Source: Pseudomonas paraeruginosa PA7 (GTDB lineage Bacteria > Pseudomonadota > Gammaproteobacteria > Pseudomonadales > Pseudomonadaceae). From it: a stretch of 64,000 nt of DNA. The notes under the pieces were generated by a model. That model ran no database searches, was not told the origin of the DNA, and saw nothing but the letters and a program-made list of their open reading frames with translations. The translations under genes were made by a program, and so were the position numbers. The stretch spans positions 6,254,501-6,318,500 of the forward strand of contig NC_009656.1 in assembly GCF_000017205.1 (NCBI RefSeq), given 5' to 3'. Below are positions 43,438 to 56,449 of the stretch, one piece after another (position 1 is the first letter of the stretch; the number at the start of each line of letters is the position of its first letter).

Positions 43438-44772
43438 ATGACAATGAATAACGAGCCGCAGTCGAGCAGCCTCGACAACTTCTGGATGCCCTTCACCGCC
43501 AACCGCCAGTTCAAGGCGCGGCCGCGCCTGCTGGAAAGCGCCGAAGGCATCCACTACATCGCCCAGGGCGGGCGCCGTATCCTCGACGGCACCGCCGGCC
43601 TCTGGTGCTGCAACGCCGGCCACGGCCGGCGCGAGATCAGCAAGGCGGTGGCCCGGCAAATCGCCAGCCTCGACTACGCCCCGCCGTTCCAGATGGGCCA
43701 CCCGCTGCCCTTCGAACTCGCCGCGCGACTGGCGGAAATCGCCCCGCAAGGACTGAACAAGGTGTTCTTCACCAACTCCGGCTCGGAGTCGGCGGACACC
43801 GCGCTGAAGGTCGCCCTCGCCTACCAGCGCGCCATCGGCCAGGGTACCCGCACCCGCCTGATCGGCCGCGAGCTGGGCTACCACGGGGTAGGCTTCGGCG
43901 GCCTGTCGGTGGGCGGCATGGTCAACAACCGCAAGGCCTTCTCCGCCAACCTGCTGCCAGGGGTCGACCACCTGCCGCATACCCTCGATGTCACCCGCAA
44001 CGCCTTCACCGTCGGCCTGCCCGAGCATGGCGCGGAAAAGGCCGAGGAGCTGGAGCGCCTGGTGACCCTGCATGGCGCCGAGAACATCGCCGCGGTGATC
44101 GTCGAGCCGATGTCCGGTTCGGCCGGCGTAGTGCTGCCGCCCAAGGGCTACCTGCAGCGACTGCGCGAGATCACCCGCAAGCACGGCATCCTGCTGATCT
44201 TCGACGAAGTGATCACCGGCTTCGGCCGCGTCGGCGAAGCTTTCGCCGCGCAGCGCTGGGGCGTGACCCCGGACATCCTCACCTGCGCCAAGGGCCTGAC
44301 CAACGGCAGCATCCCGATGGGCGCTGTGTTCGTCGACGAGAAGATCCACGAAGCCTTCATGCAGGGCCCGCAGGGCGCCATCGAGTTCTTCCATGGCTAC
44401 ACCTATTCCGGCCACCCGGTGGCCTGCGCCGCCGCCCTGGCGACCCTGGACATCTACCGCCGCGACAACCTGTTCCAGCAAGCCGTGGAACTGGAAGGCT
44501 ACTGGCAGGACGCCCTGTTCAGCCTGCGCGAACTGCCCAACGTGACCGACATCCGCGCCGTCGGCCTGGTCGGCGGCGTGCAGCTGGCGCCGCACGCGGA
44601 CGCGCCGGGCAAGCGCGGCTACGAAGTCTTCGAGCGCTGCTTCTGGGAGCACGACCTGATGGTCCGGGTGACCGGCGACATCATCGCCATGTCGCCGCCG
44701 CTGATCATCGACAGGGCCCACATCGACCAGATCGTCGAGCGCCTGGCCCAGGCCATCCGCGCCAGCGCCTGA
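43438..44772 (+). CDS. gabT2: Class III pyruvate-dependent aminotransferase (GabT2)
   Basis: 444 residues from the ATG at 43438 (GGGTGG upstream); a GTG at 43420 and an ATG at 43444 are alternatives. Class III PLP aminotransferase motifs: LIFDEVITGFGRVG (PLP Asp) and LTCAKGLTNGSIPMG (PLP Lys), with the opening WMPFTANRQFK common in omega-amino acid:pyruvate transaminases. A role in transaminating polyamine-derived amines or beta-alanine/GABA is likely, next to pauC. Corresponds to PA5313. The specific symbol is less certain than the family. Confidence 0.85.
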   Translation: MTMNNEPQSSSLDNFWMPFTANRQFKARPRLLESAEGIHYIAQGGRRILDGTAGLWCCNAGHGRREISKAVARQIASLDYAPPFQMGHPLPFELAARLAEIAPQGLNKVFFTNSGSESADTALKVALAYQRAIGQGTRTRLIGRELGYHGVGFGGLSVGGMVNNRKAFSANLLPGVDHLPHTLDVTRNAFTVGLPEHGAEKAEELERLVTLHGAENIAAVIVEPMSGSAGVVLPPKGYLQRLREITRKHGILLIFDEVITGFGRVGEAFAAQRWGVTPDILTCAKGLTNGSIPMGAVFVDEKIHEAFMQGPQGAIEFFHGYTYSGHPVACAAALATLDIYRRDNLFQQAVELEGYWQDALFSLRELPNVTDIRAVGLVGGVQLAPHADAPGKRGYEVFERCFWEHDLMVRVTGDIIAMSPPLIIDRAHIDQIVERLAQAIRASA

Positions 44773-44807
44773 CCCCCGGCGGGCGGCCCGGCGCCGTCCC
44801 GCCAGCA

Positions 44808-44829
44808 CCTGGCCAGAACCTGGCCAGAA
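44808..44829 (+). repeat. Short tandem repeat upstream of the cupin gene
   Basis: CCTGGCCAGAA is repeated twice in direct tandem, 22 bases before the cupin-gene start. It may be a simple duplication or a regulator half-site pair. Confidence 0.4.
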
Positions 44830-44850
44830 CCACAAGAACCGAGAGTCAGC

Positions 44851-45213
44851 ATGAACATCGAACAGATCGTCGACTTCGCCCAGGCCAACAGCGCCCCGGA
44901 ACACTACAGCCCGGCGCCGGAAAAGGTCCTCAAGGGCGACCCGAAACAGAGCGTGCGCAACCACTACGGCAGCCCCTGCGGGCAGTTCAACGCCGGCATC
45001 TGGGAGGGTGCCGTCGGCCAGTGGACGGTGAACTACACCGAGCACGAATACTGCGAGATCCTCCAGGGCGTCTCGGTGCTGCGCGACCGCCACGGCAACG
45101 CCAAGACCGTGCGCGCCGGCGACCGCTTCGTGATCCCCGCCGGCTTCCAGGGCACCTGGGAGGTGCTCGAGGCCTGTCGCAAGGTCTACGTGATCTTCGA
45201 AGCCAAGGCCTGA
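44851..45213 (+). CDS. Small cupin protein (DUF861 type)
   Basis: The 120-residue single-domain cupin of the ethanolamine-ammonia-lyase-EutQ-like/DUF861 group has YTEHEYCEILQGVSVL and DRFVIPAGFQGTWEVLE, which contain the two cupin motifs. It lacks most of the metal-binding His residues, so a binding rather than enzymatic role is possible. It lies 78 bases downstream of the aminotransferase in the same direction and ends at a strong terminator, so the two are likely one operon induced by polyamines. Corresponds to PA5314. Confidence 0.82.
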   Translation: MNIEQIVDFAQANSAPEHYSPAPEKVLKGDPKQSVRNHYGSPCGQFNAGIWEGAVGQWTVNYTEHEYCEILQGVSVLRDRHGNAKTVRAGDRFVIPAGFQGTWEVLEACRKVYVIFEAKA

Positions 45214-45249
45214 GCCCCGGCTTCATCCCCCCGAATGCTTGTTACCCTT

Positions 45250-45273
45250 GCCCGCCGCCTGGCGGGCTTTTTT
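45250..45273 (+). terminator. Intrinsic terminator of the gabT2-cupin operon
   Basis: A 7-base stem (GCCCGCC / GGCGGGC) with a GCCT loop is followed by six Ts, 37 bases after the cupin stop. Confidence 0.88.
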
Positions 45274-45312
45274 ATGCGCCGGCCGCGGAGCGCCCGCATT
45301 CGCGCGGAAATG

Positions 45313-45339
45313 AAAAAGCCCGCCGGGAGGCGGGCTTTT
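45313..45339 (-). terminator. Intrinsic terminator of rpmB-rpmG
   Basis: AAAAGCCCGCC and GGCGGGCTTTT form a symmetrical stem-loop 19 bases past the rpmG stop; on the minus strand it ends in a T-run. Confidence 0.88.
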
Positions 45340-45357
45340 CGCAAGGTGCCGGATCAA

Positions 45358-45513
45358 TTACTTGATCTTGGCTTCCTTGTAGATCACGTGCTGACGAACG
45401 ACCGGATCGTACTTCTTGATCTCGATCTTCTCAGGCTTGGTACGCTTGTTCTTGTCGGTGGTGTAGAAGTGGCCGGTACCGGCGCTGGACACCAGACGAA
45501 TCAATTCACGCAT
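45358..45513 (-). CDS. rpmG: Ribosomal protein L33
   Basis: A 51-codon gene read directly from the minus strand: [20 protein letters not shown], then a Lys-rich section and a C-terminal VIYKEAKIK. This is the Cys-free form of L33, with no zinc ligands (the zinc-independent type). It lies 11 bases downstream of rpmB in the standard rpmB-rpmG operon and ahead of a strong terminator. Corresponds to PA5315. Confidence 0.96.
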
Positions 45514-45524
45514 GATTCAGCTCC

Positions 45525-45761
45525 TTAGAATTTTTCGCCGCGGGCACGCAGGTCAGCCAGGACGGCCTCGATGCCACGCTTGTCGATGATACGCATGCCC
45601 TTGGCGGAAACGCGCAGACGCACGAAGCGCTTCTCGGACTCGACCCAGAAACGGTGGTGCTGCAGGTTCGGCAGGAAACGGCGGCGGGTTTTGTTGTGTG
45701 CGTGGGAAATGTTATTCCCGGTAACCGGACCCTTACCGGTTACTTGACAGACTCTAGACAT
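45525..45761 (-). CDS. rpmB: Ribosomal protein L28
   Basis: 78 residues beginning [19 protein letters not shown], with the conserved [10 protein letters not shown] and LRVSAKGMR segments of L28. Only one Cys is left (residue 5), so it is the zinc-free type, like its partner L33. First gene of the rpmB-rpmG operon. Corresponds to PA5316. Confidence 0.97.
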
Positions 45762-46116
45762 GCCTCAGCCCTCTATAACCTCATGCCCAACCCGGCATGG
45801 GTTGGCTGCTTTAACTCAAGTTCGATACTCAGTTTCACCGGGGTCTTACCCGCTGCATCCCGACGAAGGAGAGCGTGGCCCCAGAAAAGAGCGCAGCTTT
45901 ATATCAGAAAGGCGCCCCGCGCCGCAAGGGTGAGCACCCCATGGCGCGGCCCAGCCCGCCTCGGTGCGGGGTCCGCACCGGTGCCGTTCGTCGCCTTGCC
46001 TCGTTGTCGCTGCCCGCCGCATGGTCTAGGGTAGCGACTCAAGGCCGCCAACGGCCTTGCATGACTGCGCCCAACCGCTGCGGATGGGCATGTTAACCGT
46101 TCGAATGGAGCCCGTC
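45762..46116. promoter_or_regulatory. Gene-free region between rpmB and the peptide-binding protein gene
   Basis: These 355 bases hold the divergent promoters. About 25 bases before rpmB, CCAACCC (45787-45793) and GGGTTGG (45799-45805) form a hairpin that would lie in the rpmB leader RNA and might influence translation. The rest shows no convincing ORF or RNA gene. I saw no clear promoter boxes. Confidence 0.4.
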
Positions 46117-47697
46117 ATGCGCCTCGCCGCGTTCTCCCTGTTCCTCGCCCCCTTGCTGTTCGCCCAACCCGCCGCCGCAGCGGCCCTGAGCGTGTGCACC
46201 GAAGCCAGCCCGGAAGGCTTCGACGTGGTCCAGTACAACTCGCTGACCACCACCAACGCCTCGGCCGACGTGCTGATGAACCGCCTGGTCGAGTTCGACG
46301 CCGGCAAGGGCGCGGTGGTGCCGTCGCTGGCCGAACGCTGGACGGTGTCCGACGACGGCCTGAACTACCGCTTCGACCTGCGCCAGGACGTGCGCTTCCA
46401 CCGCACCGGCTACTTCAAGCCGAGCCGCGCGCTGAACGCCGACGACGTGGTATTCAGCTTCCAGCGCATGCTCGACCCGGCCGATCCCTGGCACAAGGTG
46501 GCGCAGAACGGCTTCCCGCACGCCCAGTCGATGCAGTTGCCGCAGTTGATCAAGCGAGTGGAGAAAAGCGGCGACCATCAGGTGCTGTTCGTCCTCGACC
46601 ACCCCGACGCGACCTTCCTGCCGATGCTGAGCATGGGCTTCGCCTCCATCTATTCGGCGGAGTACGCCGACCAGTTGATGAAGGCCGGAACCCCGGAGAA
46701 GCTCAACGCCCAGCCGATCGGCAGCGGCCCGTTCGTGTTCAAGCGCTTCCAGAAGGACGCGGTGGTGCGCTACGCCGCCAATCCCGAGTACTTCGCCGGC
46801 AAGCCGGCGGTCGACGCGCTGATCTTCGCCATCACCCCGGACGCCAACGTGCGGCTGCAGAAGCTGCGCCGCGGCGAATGCCAGATCGCCCTGTCGCCGA
46901 AGCCGCTGGACGTTGAGAGCGCGCGCAAGGACGCCAGCCTGAAGGTCGAGCAGACGCCGGCCTTCATGACCGCCTTCGTCGCCCTCAATACCCAGCATCC
47001 GCCACTGGACGATCCCGAGGTGCGCCAGGCGATCAACCTCGCCTTCGACCGCGCCAGCTACCTGCAGGCGGTATTCGAGGGCAGCGCCAGCGCCGCCACC
47101 GGCATCTATCCGCCGAACACCTGGGGCTATGCCAGGGATATTCTCGCCTACCCGCACGACCCCGAACAGGCGCGCAAGCTGCTGGCTGGCAAGCAGCTTG
47201 CCGAGCTGAACATCTGGACCCGCCCTTCCGGCAGCCTGCTCAACCCCAACCCGAGCCTCGGCGCGCAACTGCTCCAGTCCGACCTGGCCGAGGTCGGGAT
47301 CAAGGCCAGCATCCGCGTGATCGAGTGGGGCGAGCTGATCCGCCGCGCCAAGAACGGCGAGCATGACCTGCTGTTCATGGGCTGGGCCGGCGACAACGGC
47401 GACCCGGACAACTTCCTCACTCCGCAATTCAGCTGCGCCAGCGTCAAGTCCGGGCTCAACTTCGCGCGCTATTGCGACCCCGGCCTGGACAAGCTGATTG
47501 CCGACGGCAAGGCCGCCAGCAGCCAGGAGCAACGCACCGGCCTGTACCACCAGGCGCAGAAACTGATCCACGAACAGGCGCTCTGGCTGCCCCTGGCCCA
47601 CCCGACCGCCTTCGCCCTGACCCGCCAGGAGGTGCAGGGCTACCAGGTCAATCCGTTCGGTCGCCAGGATTTCTCTCGGGTCGCCGTGAAACGCTGA
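46117..47697 (+). CDS. Periplasmic peptide-binding protein of an ABC transporter (SBP family 5)
   Basis: 526 residues from the ATG at 46117; TGGAG at 46106 fixes this start over upstream in-frame ATGs. Signal peptide about 1-21 (RLAAFSLFLAPLLFAQPAAAA). The family-5 solute-binding fold is clear: LSVCTEASPEGFD, ERWTVSDDGLNYRFDLR, NADDVVFSFQRM and IGSGPFVFKRF, as in DppA. It should deliver di- or oligopeptides to the DppBCDF permease. No permease genes are adjacent, so it is an orphan receptor; it may be the one called DppA5 in PAO1. Corresponds to PA5317. Confidence 0.92.
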   Translation: MRLAAFSLFLAPLLFAQPAAAAALSVCTEASPEGFDVVQYNSLTTTNASADVLMNRLVEFDAGKGAVVPSLAERWTVSDDGLNYRFDLRQDVRFHRTGYFKPSRALNADDVVFSFQRMLDPADPWHKVAQNGFPHAQSMQLPQLIKRVEKSGDHQVLFVLDHPDATFLPMLSMGFASIYSAEYADQLMKAGTPEKLNAQPIGSGPFVFKRFQKDAVVRYAANPEYFAGKPAVDALIFAITPDANVRLQKLRRGECQIALSPKPLDVESARKDASLKVEQTPAFMTAFVALNTQHPPLDDPEVRQAINLAFDRASYLQAVFEGSASAATGIYPPNTWGYARDILAYPHDPEQARKLLAGKQLAELNIWTRPSGSLLNPNPSLGAQLLQSDLAEVGIKASIRVIEWGELIRRAKNGEHDLLFMGWAGDNGDPDNFLTPQFSCASVKSGLNFARYCDPGLDKLIADGKAASSQEQRTGLYHQAQKLIHEQALWLPLAHPTAFALTRQEVQGYQVNPFGRQDFSRVAVKR

Positions 47698-47722
47698 AGG
47701 CCACGCCCGGGAGAGCCCAGCG

Positions 47723-48030
47723 ATGGATCTCGACCGTCTCTACCTGCCGCATTGGCAGTTCAGCGAACACCACCAGCGGCTGATCGACGCGCCGGCCGAC
47801 GCACTGCTCGACGCGGTGGAAGACCTGCTGCGCTTCGACGACCCGCTGGTGCGCGCCCTCCTCGCGCTGCGCGAAGCGTCGGCGCTACCCTGTTGCACAC
47901 GGAAACCCGGACGTTCTGTCCCGACCGCGCCAGCCGCCTGCGCTTCACTCCCTACTGGCTGGCGATCCGACCGGTCAGCGGGCTGATCCGCCGGCGCCTG
48001 CTGGCGGGCATCGCGCGGCGCCTTTTCTGA
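47723..48030 (+). pseudogene. DUF2867-like gene with an internal out-of-frame deletion
   Basis: From the ATG at 47723 about 52 codons read as a good N-terminus (LYLPHWQFSEHHQRLIDAP to LRFDDPLVRALLALREA). After about 47880 the frame is junk, but the next frame reads LLHTETRTFCPDRASRLRF to a natural end (RRRLLAGIARRLF) at 48030. Proteins with this ending are usually some 150-190 residues, so the middle (roughly 60-90 codons) is missing and the ends are out of phase. The original family resembles DUF2867/SRPBCC-like lipid-binding proteins. It lies in the PA5318 position. Whether all strains share the deletion is unknown. Confidence 0.6.
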
Positions 48031-48033
48031 GCC

Positions 48034-48819
<786 letters not shown>

Positions 48820-48847
48820 TCATCCATTTCCTTATTAAGGCAGGCCT

Positions 48848-50056
48848 ATGCAGCGGCTCTATCGGAAACGCATCGTCCTCGGCGTGGGCGGCGGCATTGC
48901 CGCCTACAAGAGCGCCGAACTGGTCCGCCGCCTGCGCGACCAGGGCGCTGAAGTCCGAGTGGTGATGACCCAGGGCGGCCGCGAGTTCATCACGCCCCTG
49001 ACCCTCCAGGCGCTGTCCGGCCACCCGGTGCACACCGACCTGCTGGACCCGGCGGCGGAAGCCGCGATGGGCCACATCGAACTGGCCCGCTGGGCCGACC
49101 TGGTACTCATCGCCCCGGCCACCGCCGACCTCATGGCGCGCCTGGTCCAGGGCGTGGCCAACGACCTGCTGACCACCCTGGTGCTGGCCACCGATGCGCA
49201 GATCGCCCTGGCGCCGGCGATGAACCAGGCCATGTGGCGCGACACCGCGACCCAGGCCAACGCCGAACTGCTGCGCCAGCGCGGCTTCCACCTGTTCGGC
49301 CCGGCAGCGGGCAGCCAGGCCTGCGGCGACGTCGGCCTCGGCCGCATGCTCGAGGCCGACGAGCTGGCGCAGCGCGCCGCCGACTGTTTCCAGCACCAGA
49401 CGCTGACCGGCGTGCATGTGCTGATCACCGCCGGGCCGACCCAGGAAAACATCGACCCGGTGCGCTACATCACCAACCACAGTTCCGGGAAGATGGGCTT
49501 CGCCCTCGCCGAAGCGGCGGTGGAGGCCGGCGCGCGGGTGACCCTGGTCACCGGCCCGGTACACCTGCCGACCCCCGACCGGGTGCAGCGCGTCGACGTG
49601 GTCAGCGCCCGCGACATGCTCGCCGCCTGCGAGGCGGCGATGCCCTGCGACCTGCTGATCGCCTCCGCGGCGGTCGCCGACTACCGTCCGGAAGTGGTCG
49701 CCGCGCACAAACTGAAGAAAGACCCTGCCAGCGGTGAGGGCTTGCTCTTGCAGCTGGTGCGCAATCCCGACATCCTCGCTACCCTCGCCCAGCGCGAGGA
49801 TCGCCCCTTCAGCGTGGGCTTCGCCGCGGAAACCGAAAACCTGCTGGACTACGCTGCACGCAAGCTGAAGGACAAGAACCTCGACCTGATCGTCGCCAAC
49901 GACGTGGCCAACCCCTCGATCGGCTTCAACAGCGACGAGAACGCGATCACGGTGATCGACCGCGACCTGCACCCGAGCAGCTTCGCCCAGACCAGCAAGG
50001 GCAAGATCGCTCGCCAGCTGATCGGGTTCATCGCCGACCGCCTCAACCAGAACTGA
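48848..50056 (+). CDS. coaBC: Bifunctional phosphopantothenoylcysteine decarboxylase/synthetase
   Basis: The 402-residue CoA-biosynthesis enzyme joins 4'-phosphopantothenate to cysteine and decarboxylates the product to 4'-phosphopantetheine. The N-terminal CoaC flavoprotein domain has [14 protein letters not shown], the active-site His in [10 protein letters not shown], and PAMNQAMW. The C-terminal CoaB domain has [16 protein letters not shown], the dimer motif NHSSGKMGF and the AAVADYRP segment. It is followed by dut after only 7 bases, the widespread coaBC-dut arrangement. Corresponds to PA5320 (dfp/coaC). Confidence 0.96.
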   Translation: MQRLYRKRIVLGVGGGIAAYKSAELVRRLRDQGAEVRVVMTQGGREFITPLTLQALSGHPVHTDLLDPAAEAAMGHIELARWADLVLIAPATADLMARLVQGVANDLLTTLVLATDAQIALAPAMNQAMWRDTATQANAELLRQRGFHLFGPAAGSQACGDVGLGRMLEADELAQRAADCFQHQTLTGVHVLITAGPTQENIDPVRYITNHSSGKMGFALAEAAVEAGARVTLVTGPVHLPTPDRVQRVDVVSARDMLAACEAAMPCDLLIASAAVADYRPEVVAAHKLKKDPASGEGLLLQLVRNPDILATLAQREDRPFSVGFAAETENLLDYAARKLKDKNLDLIVANDVANPSIGFNSDENAITVIDRDLHPSSFAQTSKGKIARQLIGFIADRLNQN

Positions 50057-50063
50057 GTTACCG

Positions 50064-50519
50064 ATGCACTCTCTCCAAGCCAAGATCCTCGACCCCCGCC
50101 TGGGCACCGACTTCCCGCTGCCGCAATACGCCACGCCGGGCTCCGCCGGACTGGACCTGCGCGCCATGCTCGAGGAGGACACCGTCCTCGGCCCGGGTCA
50201 GACCCTGCTGATCCCCACCGGCCTGTCCATCCACATCGCCGACCCGGGCCTCGCCGCCCTGGTCCTGCCGCGCTCCGGCCTGGGCCACAAGCACGGCATC
50301 GTGCTGGGCAACCTGGTCGGTCTGATCGATTCCGACTACCAGGGCGAGCTGATGGTGTCCTGCTGGAACCGCGGCGAGTCGCCATTCACCATCGCCGTTG
50401 GCGAGCGCATCGCGCAGTTGGTGCTGGTACCGGTGGTGCAGGCGCATTTCGAGCTGGTCGAGCAGTTCGACGAGAGCCAGCGCGGCGCCGGCGGCTTCGG
50501 TCATTCCGGCAGCCACTGA
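50064..50519 (+). CDS. dut: dUTPase
   Basis: The 151-residue homotrimeric dUTP diphosphatase has all five motifs in order: [36 protein letters not shown] and [10 protein letters not shown]. It keeps uracil out of DNA and makes dUMP for thymidylate synthesis. It lies in a close-packed series with coaBC and algC and is probably co-transcribed with them. Corresponds to PA5321. Confidence 0.97.
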   Translation: MHSLQAKILDPRLGTDFPLPQYATPGSAGLDLRAMLEEDTVLGPGQTLLIPTGLSIHIADPGLAALVLPRSGLGHKHGIVLGNLVGLIDSDYQGELMVSCWNRGESPFTIAVGERIAQLVLVPVVQAHFELVEQFDESQRGAGGFGHSGSH

Positions 50520-50555
50520 TCCCGACCACAGGACGAGACGCCAAGGAGACGCGGC

Positions 50556-54084
<3,529 letters not shown>

Positions 54085-54091
54085 TCGCCCG

Positions 54092-54119
54092 GTCCTGGCG
54101 CGCTCCGGCGCGCCAGGAC
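54092..54119. terminator. Hairpin between convergent argB and sphR
   Basis: A perfect 11-base stem (GTCCTGGCGCG / CGCGCCAGGAC) with a 6-base loop lies between the two convergent stops. It can act in both directions although no T-run is present. Confidence 0.6.
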
Positions 54120-54130
54120 GGTGGCCCCCC

Positions 54131-55201
54131 TCAGCGTTGCGCGACCAGCGCGAACGCCTGCTCCAGCGGACTCGCACCCTCGCTGCGGAAGGTCGCCGGG
54201 CTCACCCCCGTCCAGCGCTTGAACGCGCGCCGGAAACTGCGGATGTCGCGGTACCCCACTTCCTCGGTGATACGTTCGATGGACATCCCGGGATTGCCCA
54301 ACAGGCTCATCGCCCGCCCTCGCCGCACCTGCTCCAGCAATGCCTCGAAGGTCAGCCCGTGCTCGGCCAGCCGACGCCGCAGGGTGCGGCTGCTCATGTT
54401 CAGTTCGGCGGAAATCCTTTCGATCTGGCTGCCCAGGCTGAGGTCGCGGGCGATCGCCCGTTCCACCGCCTGGACCAGGTCGAGTTTCCGGTGCACCTGG
54501 GTGCTTTCCTGCTCGAGCAGGGCCAGCGCCTGGCGCAACGCCGGCAGGTTATGGTTGGGCAGGCGCATGTCCAGCCAGTGGCTGGCGATCGCCATGCGGT
54601 TATGCAGGCAGCCGAAGCGTACCTGGGGACCCAGCAGGCGCAGGTATTCGTCCACATAGGGCGGAGCGGCATGGATGAGTTCGATGCCCAGCGGTTCGAA
54701 CCCCGGACTGACCAGGGCACGCCCATACACCAGCAGGCTGGCGAAGAACTCCTCGATGGCGAACACCTGTACGTCGCTGCTGGGCAGGTGGCATTCGACT
54801 TCGACGAAGAAAGTGTCGCCCTGCTGGTAGACGCTGGAAGTCACGATGCCGCCCGAACTGTGCTGGTAGCGCACACCGATGTCGAACGCGTCGCGCAAGG
54901 TCCGGCACAGCGACAGCACATGGCCCAGCAGGCCAAGGGTGCCGAGCACGTTCTGGTGGCCGACCCACAGCCCCAGCCCCCGCTCCGGCAGAGCCTGGAG
55001 GGCACGCTGGATCATGCTCACGGCCTGGCGGTAGGAGATGCGCTGGGTGGGGTCCTGCAGGTCTTCGACGGTGAAGCCCAGGCCCCGGCACAGCCGCGCG
55101 GGATCGACGCCATGGCCTTCGATCACCTCGGCCAGCGTCTGCAGCAGGAAAGTGGATACCTGGGCCAGTTCGTAGCGCGCGTCGGCGGCATTGTTGTGCA
55201 T
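54131..55201 (-). CDS. sphR: AraC-family sphingosine-responsive activator SphR
   Basis: 356 residues from the ATG at 55201 with AGGATT upstream; the open frame continues further but the extra part is not protein-like. Residues 1-220 are an Arabinose_bd (PF12625)-type sensor domain, and the last 100 are the AraC double helix-turn-helix (ISAELNMSSRTLRRRLAEHG, ITEEVGYRDIRSFRRAFKRW). SphR is known to bind sphingosine and activate sphA and sphBCD. It is divergent from sphA with a 225-base gap that should contain its operator. Corresponds to PA5324. Confidence 0.92.
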   Translation of the reverse strand: MHNNAADARYELAQVSTFLLQTLAEVIEGHGVDPARLCRGLGFTVEDLQDPTQRISYRQAVSMIQRALQALPERGLGLWVGHQNVLGTLGLLGHVLSLCRTLRDAFDIGVRYQHSSGGIVTSSVYQQGDTFFVEVECHLPSSDVQVFAIEEFFASLLVYGRALVSPGFEPLGIELIHAAPPYVDEYLRLLGPQVRFGCLHNRMAIASHWLDMRLPNHNLPALRQALALLEQESTQVHRKLDLVQAVERAIARDLSLGSQIERISAELNMSSRTLRRRLAEHGLTFEALLEQVRRGRAMSLLGNPGMSIERITEEVGYRDIRSFRRAFKRWTGVSPATFRSEGASPLEQAFALVAQR

Positions 55202-55426
55202 GGGCGAAATCCTGAGCCGGTCTCGGCTTCGTTCTTGTTCTGGCGGTGGATCGCGACATGGGATGAGCGTCCCATCATATAGCGTTCCGCGCAGATGTAA
55301 CAAAGCATTGCGCAATGTCCGCAAATCCCCCCCTGGCTGACCGGCAATGCCCTGCCTCCGCGCCGCGATTGGGCTTATTCCTATGCCGTGCCCCGAGCAT
55401 CGCCAGACAATAATAAGAGCCCGCCC

Positions 55427-56377
55427 ATGAATCCGATCCGCCCCCACAGGCCCTTGCGCCTGTTCGCCTGCGCCACCCTCGCCCTCAGTTGCTGTGCCCA
55501 CGCCACCGAAGGCGGCGTGGACAACATCGGGCCCGGAACCGACGGTTTCTTCACCCTGCCGCTGGACGTGAACAACCTCCCGGACCACATGTTCGCCTTC
55601 AACCTCTACTACAACCACTACGAAGCCCGGAAGCTGAACATCAGTTCCTTCGGCGGCAAGGTCGCCGACGTGAAGATCAGCTCCGATGCGATCATCCCCC
55701 GCCTGGACTACCTGAGCCCGCTACGGATCTTCGGCGGCCGCCTCGGCGGCTACATCGCCCAACCCTACATTCGCCAGCGGGTGGCCGTGTTCGGCCTGAG
55801 CGACGAGCGGGAAAGCCAGGGCGACGTCACCCTCGCGCCGATCATCCTCTGGGACGGGGGCAAGGACCTGACCCTGGCCGCCGCCGTGGAGATCACCATC
55901 CCCACCGGCAAGTACGACGCCGACCGCCTGGCCAACACCAGCAACAACTTCTATACCTACAAGCCACTGTTCTCCTTCACCTGGTTGCCCAGCGAGCGCA
56001 GCGAGCTGTCGCTGAAGGCCACCTACAGTTTCAACATGGAGAACCACGACACCGACTACCGCTCGGGGCAGATCTTCCACTTCGACTACTCGGCCAGCTA
56101 CCGGGTGACCGACAACCTGCGCCTGGGCCTGAACGGCTACTACCTGAAGCAGACCACCGACGACAAGCAGAACGGCGACACCGTGCGGGTCTTCGGTTTC
56201 GGCGAGGAAGTCGACGACGGCGTGCGCGGCCAGGTCTTCGCCATCGGCCCGGCCGTGCACCTGACCTTCCTCAAGTACGCCAGCGCGGAAATCCGCTGGG
56301 CCAAGGAGTTCGACGTGGAAAACCGCCCCGAAGGCGACATGCTGTGGGCCAAGCTGACCATCCCGTTCGAACTCTGA
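55427..56377 (+). CDS. sphA: Sphingosine-induced outer-membrane protein SphA
   Basis: 316 residues from the ATG at 55427. Signal peptide about residues 1-27 (RLFACATLALSCCAHA). The mature protein has alternating hydrophobic strands and ends with a C-terminal KLTIPFEL, as in outer-membrane beta barrels; it belongs to the SphA/phenol-meta-pathway MetA-like group (Phenol_MetA_deg). In the literature sphA is the most strongly sphingosine-induced gene and contributes to resistance against this host antimicrobial lipid; hydrophobic-compound transport is inferred. Corresponds to PA5325. Confidence 0.9.
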   Translation: MNPIRPHRPLRLFACATLALSCCAHATEGGVDNIGPGTDGFFTLPLDVNNLPDHMFAFNLYYNHYEARKLNISSFGGKVADVKISSDAIIPRLDYLSPLRIFGGRLGGYIAQPYIRQRVAVFGLSDERESQGDVTLAPIILWDGGKDLTLAAAVEITIPTGKYDADRLANTSNNFYTYKPLFSFTWLPSERSELSLKATYSFNMENHDTDYRSGQIFHFDYSASYRVTDNLRLGLNGYYLKQTTDDKQNGDTVRVFGFGEEVDDGVRGQVFAIGPAVHLTFLKYASAEIRWAKEFDVENRPEGDMLWAKLTIPFEL

Positions 56378-56449
56378 GACGCCGGAACGCAGCGGCGGCC
56401 CGCTATCCGCGGGCTGCCGCCATCGTCGAGGAAAAGTGCCAGGCGTGCC

